DNA from: Pelargonium x hortorum | Taxonomy: Eukaryota; Streptophyta; Magnoliopsida; Geraniales; Geraniaceae | DNA: 64,000 nucleotides | Assembly: GCA_036897525.1 (NCBI GenBank) | Contig: JAYMTJ010000040.1 | Span: 25,171 to 89,170 of the forward strand | Direction of reading: 5' to 3' | Shown here: positions 11,846 to 24,400 of the stretch, in pieces | Position numbering within the stretch: position 1 is the stretch's first letter | Layout of the letters: each line of letters opens with the position of its first letter | Translations under genes and position numbers: made by a program | The notes under the pieces: model-generated | What the model was told of the DNA's origin: nothing | What the model saw: only the letters and a program-made list of their open reading frames with translations | Database searches by the model: none

Positions 11846-14800
11846 TTCTTATATCCATTAATTAAGCGACTCCTTTCCTTAATTTAATTAAGACTCAGAG
11901 ATACTAGAAAGCAGCATTACTGTTCCGGATAACTAACTATATAAAATAAAAGAGACTCTAATAAAGCAAGTAAAGAAAGCACAAAAAAACCCTTTTCCGA
12001 TTGTCTTTACCGGAAACTCTTTAGCCTTAAGTTGTTTAATACTCCTAAACTTCATGAATTACTAAAAGAAACAGGGGAATGAATAAGAGCTTCAAACTAA
12101 AGACTTTCTAAATTTATTCCTGGAAAAGCGCTTCTTAAATACAGGGATAAAGTGGGCTAGAGCGTCCTATTGTAGTGTACGAGAGTCCTTGTAAGCATGT
12201 TTTTTTTCACCTAATTTAGTAAACTAAACTCTTAAATATTACAGTCCTCTATAAAAGAAAAGTCTGAAGTGTACCTTATGAAAAAAGCGAAGCCCTTTTA
12301 CATTTTTTTGAATTGCTGGGTATTAATCTGCTGTGTAAATGGTCTACAACTCTAACACAGTATCCCTCTTTTAGTTAAGAATATTTAGAATAAATAATAA
12401 ATAAAGGGTCGCGTTAAAGGAATAAAGCATTTAAAAAGGTCCCACTTTTCCTCCAGAGACTGGCTCCTCAATTCAGTTGGAGTTAATCTTCAGTATTATT
12501 AGCTTTTCATAGCACAGGCCTATGGGTTTTCTTTTTTATAAAGAGTTTCTTATTCTCGGGCAAACACACATTATTAGAAGATCCAAAAGAGGGAGCTTTG
12601 AGCCCTGTGTCAGATGGAAATCAAATTTATGCTCTTGTACGCTCCGAGGGATCCTAGCTCAAGTAAGGAGTCCCGTAGTAAGAAGTAAGCTAGATAGAAT
12701 TTCTTTCTTTAAGGAGAGCGTCCCGCTAAAAAAACACAGGGACACCCCTTACCCTTAGGAAGTCTTTTGACAATTTTGGTATACCTTTATTTACACCAAT
12801 CAAGTATAGCTTCTAAAAAGCTTGACTATAGCTATTACAAAGCAGTTCTTTGTAGTTTTTTTATTGTATAATTACCCTGATTAGAGTCGTTTTACTCTAC
12901 GTATTTTTTGTGATATAACCTCGAAGTTTCAGAGGAGTTAAATAAGAGAAAGGCCTAGATCATTGGATTTCAATTGTGCGTATTTTAGGGTAAATCCAAG
13001 ATAGATAAGTTTTTGCTTATAAGTTTGGTTAGAGTAGCGGGACTACTTTATACTTTATAAACGAGAGAGTGATAAAAGTCAAACTCTTAAAATGAAAAGT
13101 AAGACTATTCATTAATAATTAATAAGAGACCTAATATTCTAAAACTAAAAACCATATATTGAGCGAGTTAGTACTAGATTTGTATAGATATTAGGCTAGC
13201 TCTGTAAGTTTACTTGTATTAGTTCTTCTAATTCTTCTAAGCGGATAGCGAGGAGTTCAAGAAACAGAATACATAAATTCTTTGAGAAGAAGTCCTAGTA
13301 ATTTCTATTTGTTTAGGAAAGAGAGTCAGAATTCTTAGATCCTGAATAAAGTAACTTATCTTTTTTTAGAAAGGAGTTCACAAGAGAGTATTCTTTGTCT
13401 TGACCTAGAAACCAAACTCTAAATCCTCTAATTGAAAGCGAACCTAAGTCTGTATTTGCTGTCGAAGGAAAGTCAATGCTTTCTAGGCTAAAGTTTCTCT
13501 ATCTTATCTTGTCGAGGATTCCGGTAATTGTTCTCTTGGCATAGCTCTTATATATAGTCCTAATCTAAGCTAAGAATTTCCTAATATATAGTTTAGGAAC
13601 TTACAACTTACTCTCAGAATTGTATTCTAATTTGTATTAGTATGCCTTTTATGATGAGCTTACAGGACTCTCACTTCTTTCATGTCTAATGGAGCTAAAA
13701 CCCAGTGCTTAACTGATTTGTTTTTTTAGGAAAGTTCCGGTATTCTTAAACTTATTTGAGTTGTACTTTTGGGTTTCCTTTTACTCACGCCCTCTTTCCC
13801 CAATAATTTTGGAGTTCCTAAAATTCCAACAAACTAGCTTCTCGATTTGAGGAGGTCCTGACTTAGTTACACTTCTGAGTTAGTTTATAGTAAAAACCTG
13901 TAATTACAACTTCCCTAATCCGTCAAGCCTCTAACATAACTCGACTACTCTAGTCTAAAAAAAAGGCTCTATATAACTTTAGAAGACTAGAAACCCAGGG
14001 CTTTACTTTATTCCCTAACAATTTATTATCTCGATTTGAAAACTTCCCCGGCAATTTCATTTCCTTCGAGCTTGTAAAAAGCCTAGTTAAGCCTCTATGC
14101 ATGCCTAACGAAGAAGCGCTTACCCACTCCCTGTAAATAGAAAATCTGTAGCTGAATTAACATAACACTTCAAACTTGGACTTTACTAAAACTTATCCCT
14201 GTTATTGGAGAGACTTCATCTTGTGTTTCTATTTCCTTTCTCTTTTTTTAAGTATAATATAAGTAGTAGGAGAGAGACCTATCAGGAGCTATTATTGTAT
14301 TCCCTGCCTGATTAGAGAGATTGGTCTTCTAATACCCTGTGCTATAGGGCTTCTTGTTGCTCGTAAAAAACAAAGGTATCCTTGTAGTTATACTTAGTGT
14401 ACTCATTGTAGCTACTATAGTGAATTAATTATAGTATTAGTAATAGATTAATAAAATAATAAAAAGAAAGACTCCTTAGAGATGTAATAGTATATTAGTA
14501 AGTTGTATAAATAGTACTAGTTCTCTAAGAGCATTCCTCATGTCCCCTGTAAAGTCTAATAGCTAAGGTAAGGATTGAGGATTAAACCAAACAAATACAA
14601 ATATAGTGGACTATAGGATTGACTTATACCTTAGAAGACTCGAAACCTTTCCTTTGCAGTATCCGAGATTATAAAAACTCTTACTTAAAAGACCTCTCAT
14701 ACATGTCCTACGAGCCTTAGCTGTTGAGGGTTATGAGTCTTTATCTTTCCCTGTATTCTATAGTAGGATAGATAGTATTCTAGTAGGTAAGAAAAAGACC

Positions 14801-16485
14801 TCTTGTTCTCTTCGTAGTTATTACTTATAGATTTTTTTTAGATAGGATAGAAACTTAGACTTAGAGATTCGTAGTGCCTTAAGCTCCCTAAAAATTGACT
14901 AAAATAAAATGAACCTTTTCATTTTTTATTATATATAAAAGGAGTTCAAGTACTTATCCTCGGCACAATTTAGTGGAATGGAGTAGCTCGGAAGTTACTG
15001 GAGTCTTTTGCTCGCCGGATGAAATCAAACAAAGATAGAAGTTTTGCCTATCAAGAATCCCAATCCCATTACTCTGAGTTTTAGGCTTTTAAGCGGAGGC
15101 TTCTCCTTATTTAAGTAAGTACTTAAAAAACAAACCTGCTGGTTTATGATATCAGGAAAGTCTTTAGCTTTCTGGGTCCTGAGAAAAAACGACTTTAATC
15201 TCTAAATGACTCTTCACTCCTGGATTCTTTACTTTAAAAGGAGCTTTTGATGCGGCTAATTTAAGCTAAGATATGTTCATACTGGATATGCAGTCAGTCG
15301 GTGAACTTAAATACAAACTTTGTTTAATAAATAACCAATCTTAAGAAAAGACTGCAGAGATCGTTGTAGTTGATCAATAATGCTGATAAAGTTACTTTAA
15401 GGACCCCCCTTAGACCTTGAACCTACGATATCAGATACAAATTACGACTGTTTTACCTGGTTTAGAAAAGAGATATGAAGGAGGCTCTGAATAAATAATT
15501 GGAGGTGTTCGTAAGTGGCTCGAAGAGGAAAGAAATCGCAGAAAAGAGAATTCAAAATAGGTGTTAAAGGTTTTCCCTCAACTATTATCGAAATAATAGA
15601 GTCTTTCATACCTCTGTAAAAATGTTCTATAAGGTGATGGGCAATAGAGGGGTCTTGTTTAATTCGAAAAGCTGTCAAGTTAGTCGCTTACAAAGAGTCT
15701 AGCATTCCTCTAAAATCCAAGCATTACCACTGCTAAAGAGGCGTAAAGAACTCCTTTTTCCAGGCGTCTCGGCCCGGAGGACCTTCTAAATCAACATTTC
15801 CTTAATTAACTTATATAACAACTCTTAATTCTTAACTTTGACTAAAGCGATGCCCTATCATTTTGGGTTTGCCTGAAGTCCTTTACAGTTCATCCTAGTA
15901 GAGACAGGACTCTTTCTACAAAATGCCACTGAATAAAAAAAATCTAAGAGATGGGTATTATATCTCGAGCTTTGTTCCCGATACTTTTATTTAAAACTTC
16001 TGAGTTAGATATTTTATGACTATTTCCGTGCACCTTAACGCAAGCTATTCAACCTGCGCGTATGCATTTATCCTGGTAATTCTCCTTTCAATTTTTAAAG
16101 AGTAACTTGCCGGTTTAGTACTTTTCCAGGTCTCTGTATCTTGGCATTTCAAGAGAGAATCTTTAATAGTTAGTTGCCCTCGGTGTTCTTATGTTTCTAT
16201 AAGCGCCAGTACCACACAACAGGCAAAGGCTTTCTTTTAAAACGGGGGATTTGCTTTCTTCTAGTTCTACTTTCTTGTCTTATAGAGTATCCAGATAGAA
16301 GGGGGATTCCTAACCATATAGTTAATAAGGGGTTCCAAGGCCCTTAAGGATAGGTGTTAAATCAACAGCTTACAGAATTGCAGCATTTTTTTTTTGAAAG
16401 TCTTTTACTTTATTTAATTGGGTTCGGTAAAGATTTTAATTAAGGAAATGGGGAGTTTTGAGCAACTGTTTAGTTTAATTAGAAG

Positions 16486-16528
16486 AGTCACAAACATTAT
16501 TAGGTAATTTAAGGAATTACTTGTGACT
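16486..16528. other. Two-part stem-loop
   Basis: AGTCACAA (16486-16493) pairs with TTGTGACT (16521-16528), and GTAATT (16504-16509) pairs with AATTAC (16515-16520) around a five-base loop. Together they give a 14-pair stem with a ten-base bulge on one side. No U tract follows and no gene adjoins, so a bacterial-type terminator is not indicated. RNA stabilising or processing structures of this size occur in organelles. Confidence 0.5.
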
Positions 16529-16693
16529 TGGATCCGGGCTATTCTTATCTGGAGCTTGGTTGGAGAGCCGATACAATCTAAGCTTTTTATAGCCGGTATA
16601 AGGTCTAAAAATACAAGAGAATCTCTTGTTCTTGTGTTTTTGTTTGTTAATGATAGCAGTCCTTTGCAAGCCCAATCCTTAAGGAGCCGGTAC

Positions 16694-16707
16694 AGCTAGA
16701 TCTAGCT
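16694..16707. other. 14-bp perfect palindrome
   Basis: AGCTAGATCTAGCT is a perfect palindrome in spacer. Alone this is within chance. Confidence 0.6.
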
Positions 16708-17587
16708 CAGAAGACTAAGAAAGGGTATGGACATAAAGGACTCTAACACAGTTTTTTGCGGTACTTAGTCAAGTAGTTTCTTTTTTACAGAATATCCTAC
16801 TTTCCGGTCGACCCTTTTTTGCTATTTAAACCAATTCCCCCTTAACCTACTTGTTTTGGCTTTCTATTCTAAAGAGTATCTTCGTTGAGTTGATAAGACT
16901 TTCCTTACACTTCCCAAGCTATTTGTTAATGAATTTCCCTTACTTGTTAAACTTCATTACCCCTATTTTAACCTCTAAAAGCATAAATTCAAATAATAGG
17001 AAAGAAACCAAAGGAACACGAGAACAAAACCTTTCATTACCAACTCGTAAGCTGATTAGTTAGATTTCTAGAGTTCAGTATCTACTACTTTTTCAGTACG
17101 AAAAATCTTTATTAGCTCTCATTGCTAGGGCTTTCTAGGCTTTCCCCTGTATTATAGGTAAAGCGAGTTCCCAGTAAAGAAGAGACTTTAAGAAGTGAAG
17201 TCTTAAAAAAAGTAGACATATTTTATACATTTTTTGACTTTCATTGTTCTTAACAACCCGGTGCGCTTATGAGAGTTAGACTTTGTAGCTAGAGAATAAA
17301 GAAAGTTATCACCTGGAAGGTGTGGGGAATACTGTTTGTTGTTCTAATGGAGCTTTTGTACATTTAGTGTATCTATAGGAAGTATAGAAGAAAAAGTTCA
17401 TAAGATTTAAGATAGAATAAAAAAAGTATAATAAAGTTAGTATATTCGTTATTTAGTATTGTAGTTTGTTTTACAGGTTTAAGGATAATTCCTAAAAAGT
17501 TGATACATTGAAGCCCTTATACCTTGGATTTCCCTTATTTTAATTATCTACCTTTTATGTCCTGCAACTTTTATATCCTAGAAATTC

Positions 17588-17599
17588 AAAAAAAAAAAA
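17588..17599 (+). repeat. A12 homopolymer
   Basis: Twelve consecutive A residues are followed directly by CGGGG. No gene lies alongside to make it a terminator. Confidence 0.9.
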
Positions 17600-17884
17600 C
17601 GGGGTAACAATAACCAGAAGAAATTCTCCCTAAGTTGTATCTTATAAATAAAACTGCTTGCTTTAGCTTTAGTTTATACATGGTCATAAGGATCCTTACA
17701 GTTCGATAGTTATGTCCTATGTATCCTAGTTTACATTCTTTATCGGTGCAGTCAAATTGGGATACATTAAAATGAAATCTTTGCTTGTGCTTCTCTAAGC
17801 TGTCAGTGTGGTCTTCCTGAGCCCTCCGTCCAAAAACACTATTCCCAACATAATATAATAGGGGGCACATACCATTTTAGGATT

Positions 17885-17922
17885 TGAAGACTGCGAGTAC
17901 GAGTAATAGGTTCAACTCCTGT
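17885..17922 (+). pseudogene. Possible trnfM-like 3' fragment
   Basis: TGAAGACTGC (17885-17894) and AGGTTCAACTCCTGT (17908-17922) resemble consecutive parts of plant mitochondrial initiator tRNA as I remember it, separated by a 13-base insertion. The segment ATAGG-TTCAACT-CCTGT forms a complete five-pair T arm. No D arm, CAU anticodon arm or matching acceptor strand can be found, so it is at most a remnant, and chance is a real alternative. Confidence 0.18.
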
Positions 17923-18321
17923 TCATAGTCTTAAATATTTTTTGAAATATTACCCGATACTTATACTCTTCCTATTTTTGACAGCCCAACTCTTGTTTAC
18001 TCTTATCTTATGCCAGCCCTGTTTCTTAAGAGACTTTTCTTAGATATACCCGTTCCACGGGGTTTCTTCTAAGGGAGCTGAGTACCAGCCTTATAAGTCT
18101 TTGTATTGTTGTAGCCAATAGCTATTGTATTCCCTAGCTTATTAGGTTAGGAAGTCTTATAAGTATTCTATTTATTAGTATTGCATTACTATTATTGGTT
18201 AGTAATGTTTAGAAAAGTATAGTATAATAGCCAGTTGTTCTATTCTTATTAAAGTATATTCCTTTTGTGTTTGTAGCTACTACTACTAAAGAGAGGGATT
18301 GGCATTAGCCCGGTTTTATGT

Positions 18322-18405
18322 AGTATAACGGAGGAAGGGAGATGCAAGATAGTGTATTGAATATCCTGCTTACGCTATAAGACCAACATCAAGACTTAAA
18401 CTTCA
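18322..18405 (+). repeat. Dispersed repeat A, copy 1
   Basis: This copy begins TATAACGGAGGAAGGGAGAT and ends near CTATAAGACCAACATCAAGA. It aligns with 28846-28920 (TATAACGGAGG, then AAGATAGT, TATT, then TATGACCACCAAC) and with 27109-27192 (GAAGGGAAGGAAATGC, then CTATAAGACCAATTCAAG). Identity is roughly 70-80 percent with small indels. Similarity to copy 2 extends upstream in patches, for example ATTCCTTTTGT followed by ACTACTAC, so the full unit may be 200-300 bp. No frame, tRNA or terminal inverted repeat is visible in it. Confidence 0.55.
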
Positions 18406-21400
18406 GTAATAAGTATGCTGTAAAAACGTGCTCTTCGAAGAGGTCTAAAAGGGAACCTTGCAACTTTAAAATAGGAGTTCAAATCCCAAATTTTATTTAC
18501 AAAGACTCTCGTAAACTTAATTTTAAGGGCTCATAAACCCAGGGAAAGTCCAGTCCCTTTTATTAGCGTTTTTAATTGTGTAGTTTTAGGTTGTCGTTTA
18601 TTTTATATACAGTGTAATTGAAGGGCTTAAATTGGAGGTAGCTCCGCGTTAGTTTCAAATAAGTAATACTCGTTTAAGATAAAAAAGCTTCAGTTGTAAA
18701 CACTGAAACAAGGTTTTGGAAAATGAAATTAGCAGTTAAATATCTCTTTGTTTTTTGTTTGAGAAAAAATGCTTTTAAGGTAAGATCGAAAATGACAAAT
18801 CAAATGTCTGGGTTTCATATTAGTAATACCTATCTATAACAAGCCATTCCCATTTAACTCTATAAAATATTCAAAGGAATTGGCAGGCTCCTCGCTTCTA
18901 AAAGCTGTGAGAGACTTTATCTTTTTAGGAATTATATATAGTTACCACTTTTAGCTTTAGCATTCAATTTCGTACAAAATCTTAGGAATAGGTAAAGAAC
19001 AACTAGAGTTGCTTTCTTCATATTCTGATTCTGGATATAAGAAATTTGGGAGTTAAAGCAATCCGTTTCCAGTAAAGAAAATAGAGTATAGCTACAAAGA
19101 CTAAGCCTACCAGACGGGTAGTACAAAGACTTAGATAGGTCTAGGTATGAAATACGGTATTATGAAGCGTATGAGAGGGAGTAAGATTCTGAATAAGAAC
19201 TTGGGGTTTGTGCTTTTAGGGGTTAAAAAAGAGTTTTCTTAGTCTTAAGAGTGTTGTGCGACTTGAAACCCATGGCTTTACGAAGCGAAATGCTCTTATA
19301 TAGAATGACAGAGTCTCGAGTTGATTGTTAGTTTAGTTAGTTGTTATCTAAAATAACTGTGCTTTTACTAGGATTTTCCAGAAGGATAAAGCTCATAAAT
19401 TTAATAGTAATTCTTTTCTATCTAAGTGATTCTCTACTTTTATACAATGATGTTCGCATAAAGTTATCGCTCAGTTTTTTCTAGGTACTTTTCTCTCTAT
19501 TTATTATAAGCTGAAACTAAGTTAATTGGAACAAGAACCGGGCCGCATTACCTTAGGTTTTCCTTAGCCAGGTTTTCTAGGCTTATATCTAACAAGAGTC
19601 CCCGCCAGGATTCCTTAAAATAAGGATATACTTGTATAGTATAGCTAGGGCGGGCAAATCCAAAACAAAGCTTTTCAACCTCTTTAGTTTTGGTAGTGTA
19701 TTAATAACCTTTTACTTAGTAAGCTGTTAAAAAAGAAAATAAGAATTTTATCTACTGTGGATTACTTGAGATTTTGGTAATATCTGTAATTATATATAAA
19801 GGAATTCTTTATCTAGGGGAAAACTCATAAACTAGCGTTGCTTACTACACAAAATGCTACAGACTCCTGAAAAGCAGAAACTAGGCCTGGGGGTTAAACA
19901 GAATTCTAAAGTTCCTTGTTAAAAAATACGGGTTAAAAGAGTATTGTGACAGGGTAATTATTAAAAGAAATAAGCCTAACTTTCTTGTATTAGCTATCTA
20001 TAGTCAATCCCGTTTTCTTGACATCGGGTACCTTTTTTTAAACCTTTTCTAACGGCTTCCGTTACAAGTGTCGCATAAAGTATAAAGAATTTGCGAGCGA
20101 ATCGGGACCCCCTTTCTCTAACTATCAGAAATGAAAGATACTCTGAAAGGGGCTAAACTATTTGAAATGTTGTGATCACCGGCTTGCGAAGCTCTGTTTT
20201 TTAGTGCCCTATACCCGAATTTGTATTCTCCTGTTAATTGAATGCGAAGTTAGAGGGGTTAAATGTACTTGCAAAATAAGGATTCTTTATATTCAAAGCC
20301 TTAATAATGTATTTTCCATTTTTTAACCAGATAAAGATAATGAATTGAAAAAAACTTTGTTAGTTTCTTTAGGGTTACCTAAAAAGACCTGATTAAGAAC
20401 TCAATTTTCTATATCTATATTTACTTTACAACTCTTTTCTAGCTTATAGAAAAGAAAAATTTTTAACTTCAGGTAGCCCCCGCTTGAAAAGAAACCTTGA
20501 AGCATAGTGTTTTAACTACGTTTATTTTGAAAATAACTCCCATACTCTTTTGAACTTTTTTAAGTAACTTGCCATAACAAGGACTAAGAATACGGGGGCC
20601 TCTCTAGAAACTTGGGAATGAAGCGCTAACAAATTTCTTAGAATACCCATGCGGAGAGTATACTGATATTAAAGGATTCCCGGTTTGTATTAGGCCGATA
20701 CTTTTTAATAGTAAAGCGAGGCTTATTAGTCTTTATTAGAACCCGTGGGCAGTATGTATATAGAAGTGGACACAAAATGCAGTACTTAGTATAACAAATG
20801 AAAGAAGAGCCTTGAGCTTTTAGGTTTTTTGGGGATGGAAATCTAAGTGCCATAAAAATCACACAAGTACCAAACAAAGGATACCGGAATAGCCTGTTTA
20901 ATATTTAGATTCATCCAGGTCAATGCTCTTACAAAAAACAACTAGAAGTAATCCTATTTACTTCCAAGTCTAAAAGATTACGCATTAACTAGTCAAAGAC
21001 TTCCTTAAGGCCCCGGTTATATAAATTAAATAGAAAGACCTTAATTCTTCAAAAACTGCAAAAGTTCACTTCAATAAAGAGCTGCTCAAAAAGAGTCTAA
21101 TACTCTAAAATAAAGCGTATTCTGTTACCCTTATAGGAATTTTAGCTCTATATTACTCTACATATGCACGCACGAAGCTAAGAGTTAGACTTTTGGGGTT
21201 TTACTTGTTGGTACTAAGTAAAGGTCAATTAGAATAGAAACCTCAAATCCCCAGATAAGCTCTGGCAATATGAAGTTAGGAGATAGTCCTCAATATATGT
21301 ATTCAAAGAAGTCGCTAAGGAGAGATCCCAAGATTTACCCTACCACTGACAAAAACGTAATTATTATTATCCTATATTTAACTTTATAACACGTTCCATC

Positions 21401-24400
21401 CATTTTTTAGTCTTATCAAGGTTAAACCCTTTGATTTATTACCTAACTAAATAAATATAAATAGAAAACAAATTGCAATTTTCTAGAAATTCTCAATCAG
21501 AACCTAAAATGCTTCCAGATATGAATGAGTGTTTACTGCACTACAATTTTTCTTACCTGTTATGCATATGAGACTTATAACCCAATTTTTCAATTTAATA
21601 AATAAGAGCCCCTTTGCTCTGGAAACGTTTGAGTGCAGTCTAGTATTCCCTAATATTATGGGGGTCCCTTATGAAAAAAAATGTAACAGTGCGATTATGC
21701 TGGCGAAAAATAAGAAGACTTTACAATAAACTAAGGCGCTTACTTAAAATCCTTAAGCATTCAGAGTTAATCTCTAAAACTACTTCGCTATAAGAAAAAT
21801 ATAAGCTACATAAACATAATACAAAGAGATTGTTTACACTTTTCTTAAGGCTTACTTAGGGATATATAGCACATACTAAAATCTAAGAGCAAGGCTTATT
21901 ATCAATTGGAATAGACTTCTATTTATTCAAAGGGGTTTTTTGCTACTCTTAGCTTCGCCCAATAAAGAGGTGGTTAATAGCCCCTCTTACACTTCTACTC
22001 AGTTTGGTATGAAATATTGCTTTCAGGAAAAGTAAGAGCACCCCTTAAATGTCATTTTGGGTCTTGACTCTATCTAAAAGCAGACTTCCTAGTAAATGAA
22101 ATAGATTGACAGCTCCTTACTCTTAAGATTTCTTCAGGGCAACCGGGAAAGATAAAATCTAGAGACACTATAAAGGCTTAAAAAGAACTCCTTTTATTGG
22201 TGCCAGAATTTCACTATTATAGAAAAACTCTTTGAACTACTTTAAAAGATTCTAGCTAACACAAAAACTAGCTTAACAAGTGCCCTATTTCGAAGAATGA
22301 AGAATACTATTACAAGATCTATTAGACTCTATTTTTTCTAATTAACTAAAAAAAATCTAATAAGAGTAACTAAGTAAGACTATATAATACATTTTACTAA
22401 CTAATAAGTAATCTAACAGCTCCCCATTAGAACAGGAAGAAGATCCAAACAAAAGGCCCGTACCCAGAAGAGTCAAGCCCAAAAGATACTCCGTTGTTTA
22501 AGAGGACAGCTCTTACTCATAATAAATAGCACAGAAGGTCCTAACAGGTAAAGCAAAGAGCAAACGAGTTATGGAGAATAAGTAGGTCAAAAGGAAGCTG
22601 ATATGTTTATGAATGGAATAAGAGAAGGGTCCGGCATTTCCTGAGGTTTTTCCTATCTTTCTCAGTCTTTTATAAGCACAGAGAACACAAGAGGGATATA
22701 CCTTAGTAATGCACCATAGACCTATATACCCTTGGTCTAAAAAAACGGATTAAATAGAATGTTAATAAAAACTCTTTCTTCTCTTGTATATTTAGTTATG
22801 AAATGTCATTCTAAACTAACATTAAAGCGTGGAAGCCAACTTATTACAGCTATAAGAGCCTCTACTCGATACCTAAAATATTAGTTAACACTAGCCCTTC
22901 CCAGACGGACTATATAAAATCCGTTCTAAAAAAGCGATTCCTTCCTTATTGGATCCTGGGGCCTCCTCGCAAAAACCAAAAACTCTTTTTATGTATACTA
23001 AGTCAGAGGCCACTCAAGATGTAATTAGAACTTTATTCCCCAAAAGGACAGCTCAAAAAAAGAAGCTTCCGAATACTATACTATATAAGAATAAACTAGG
23101 GTAATATAAAAAGACTTTTTTTATAGTTGCAACAAAGAACCCCCTCTCGAGCTCTATTATAGAAAACCTAGTAATAAAAAATCAAGAGTTGGGCTTTAGA
23201 TTAGTAATACAGTAAATTCAATACACGCAGGTATATTAAAAAAACTAACAGAGATCCATTAGCTCCTGCCAAAAAACTTGTAAATAGAAACTCCCTCATC
23301 AGTATAGGTAAAGTCTAGTAGCTAAGAGTATTGTTCCCAGTTTTCTAGCAAAGCTAATAAATTGAGTAAATATAAAGAAGTAAATTGTATGCTTTTTTTA
23401 GGATTTCAAGAAGGTATATCCAAGGAAGGGGATAGGGGAGGTACAGAGTAACTAAGTCATAAGAGGTAGGTGTCTATAAGGTAAGTATGTAGTATCTAAA
23501 AAAACTCCTAACAATTTATATAAGTTAATATTTTAAGAGTGCCCTTCCTTAGCTTTAGTATAGTTAATGGACTTTAGCAGGTGTTTAAAAGTAGAGTTTA
23601 AGGGTTATTGAGAGTCTTAAATTTTCAATCTTTTAGAGTTTCTTATTCTTAAGCCGAGTCTCCCTAGAATGGTAGTTTCAATTCTCAAGCTTTGCTAACT
23701 AATTCAGGGCCTTCAAAAAAAATTAACTAATATTATCTCATCCACAGGTTTTGTCTCTTATTCTTTCTACTCTCTTTTCCTTTTGAAACTTAATTAAGTC
23801 CTGTCCTACAAAATACTGAGGTACAACAACCTGTAAGAAAGATGTTTACCCTCTCCTCGCCTTCACTCTTTCATTTTAAATGGGATCTCCTTACTCTCGA
23901 ATAAAGCTGAGAAATTGGATATTGTAAATATTTCTATAATACATTTTAGGGAATACTTTGGACTATTAATAGGATAGGAAGACCTTGGGTTTTTCTAAAG
24001 AAAAGGAAGGGAGCTATACATGAGAAGAGTTGACCAAGTAAATAGACTATCTTTCTACAAGCGAAATCAAGCCTTTGCTTCAGGGAGTCATATAATTTAC
24101 CTATTAGAAGAGATGCATACTAGAAATCTGTGTTTGAGAAAGGTATTTTGAAGTCTCTTTTTCCTGATATACTTTACTATATACCCGGCTTAGTCTCTAT
24201 TTTATACCTCTTATTATTCTTATTCTATTCGACTTTTCTTTAATTGTAATGGGTCCTATTAGATAGAGAGCCCTAATCTAAGCAGCCGAGTCTTTGCTAA
24301 TGTCGAAATCTTGCTGGGAACCCTGGATGTAATATAAAATCCTAATTTAATAAGGAAAACTCGTCAAAAAACTGTGCCCGTTATACCTGTACTGTAGACT

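Larger units (their letters stand above)
11408..18321. other. AT-rich spacer without a recognised gene
   Basis: It contains the TAGTA microsatellite, the stem-loop at 16.5 kb and the possible tRNA remnant at 17.9 kb. GAAACCC(A)GGGC-like words at 13990 and 19265 hint at further decayed repeats. Nothing else is supported. Confidence 0.55.

Noticed and set aside
18450-18500. AACTTTAAAATAG and GAGTTCAAATCCC, resembling the 3' part of plastid trnL-UAA
   Set aside because: The T stem does not pair and neither the anticodon arm nor the acceptor can be found. The similarity is short enough to be chance.
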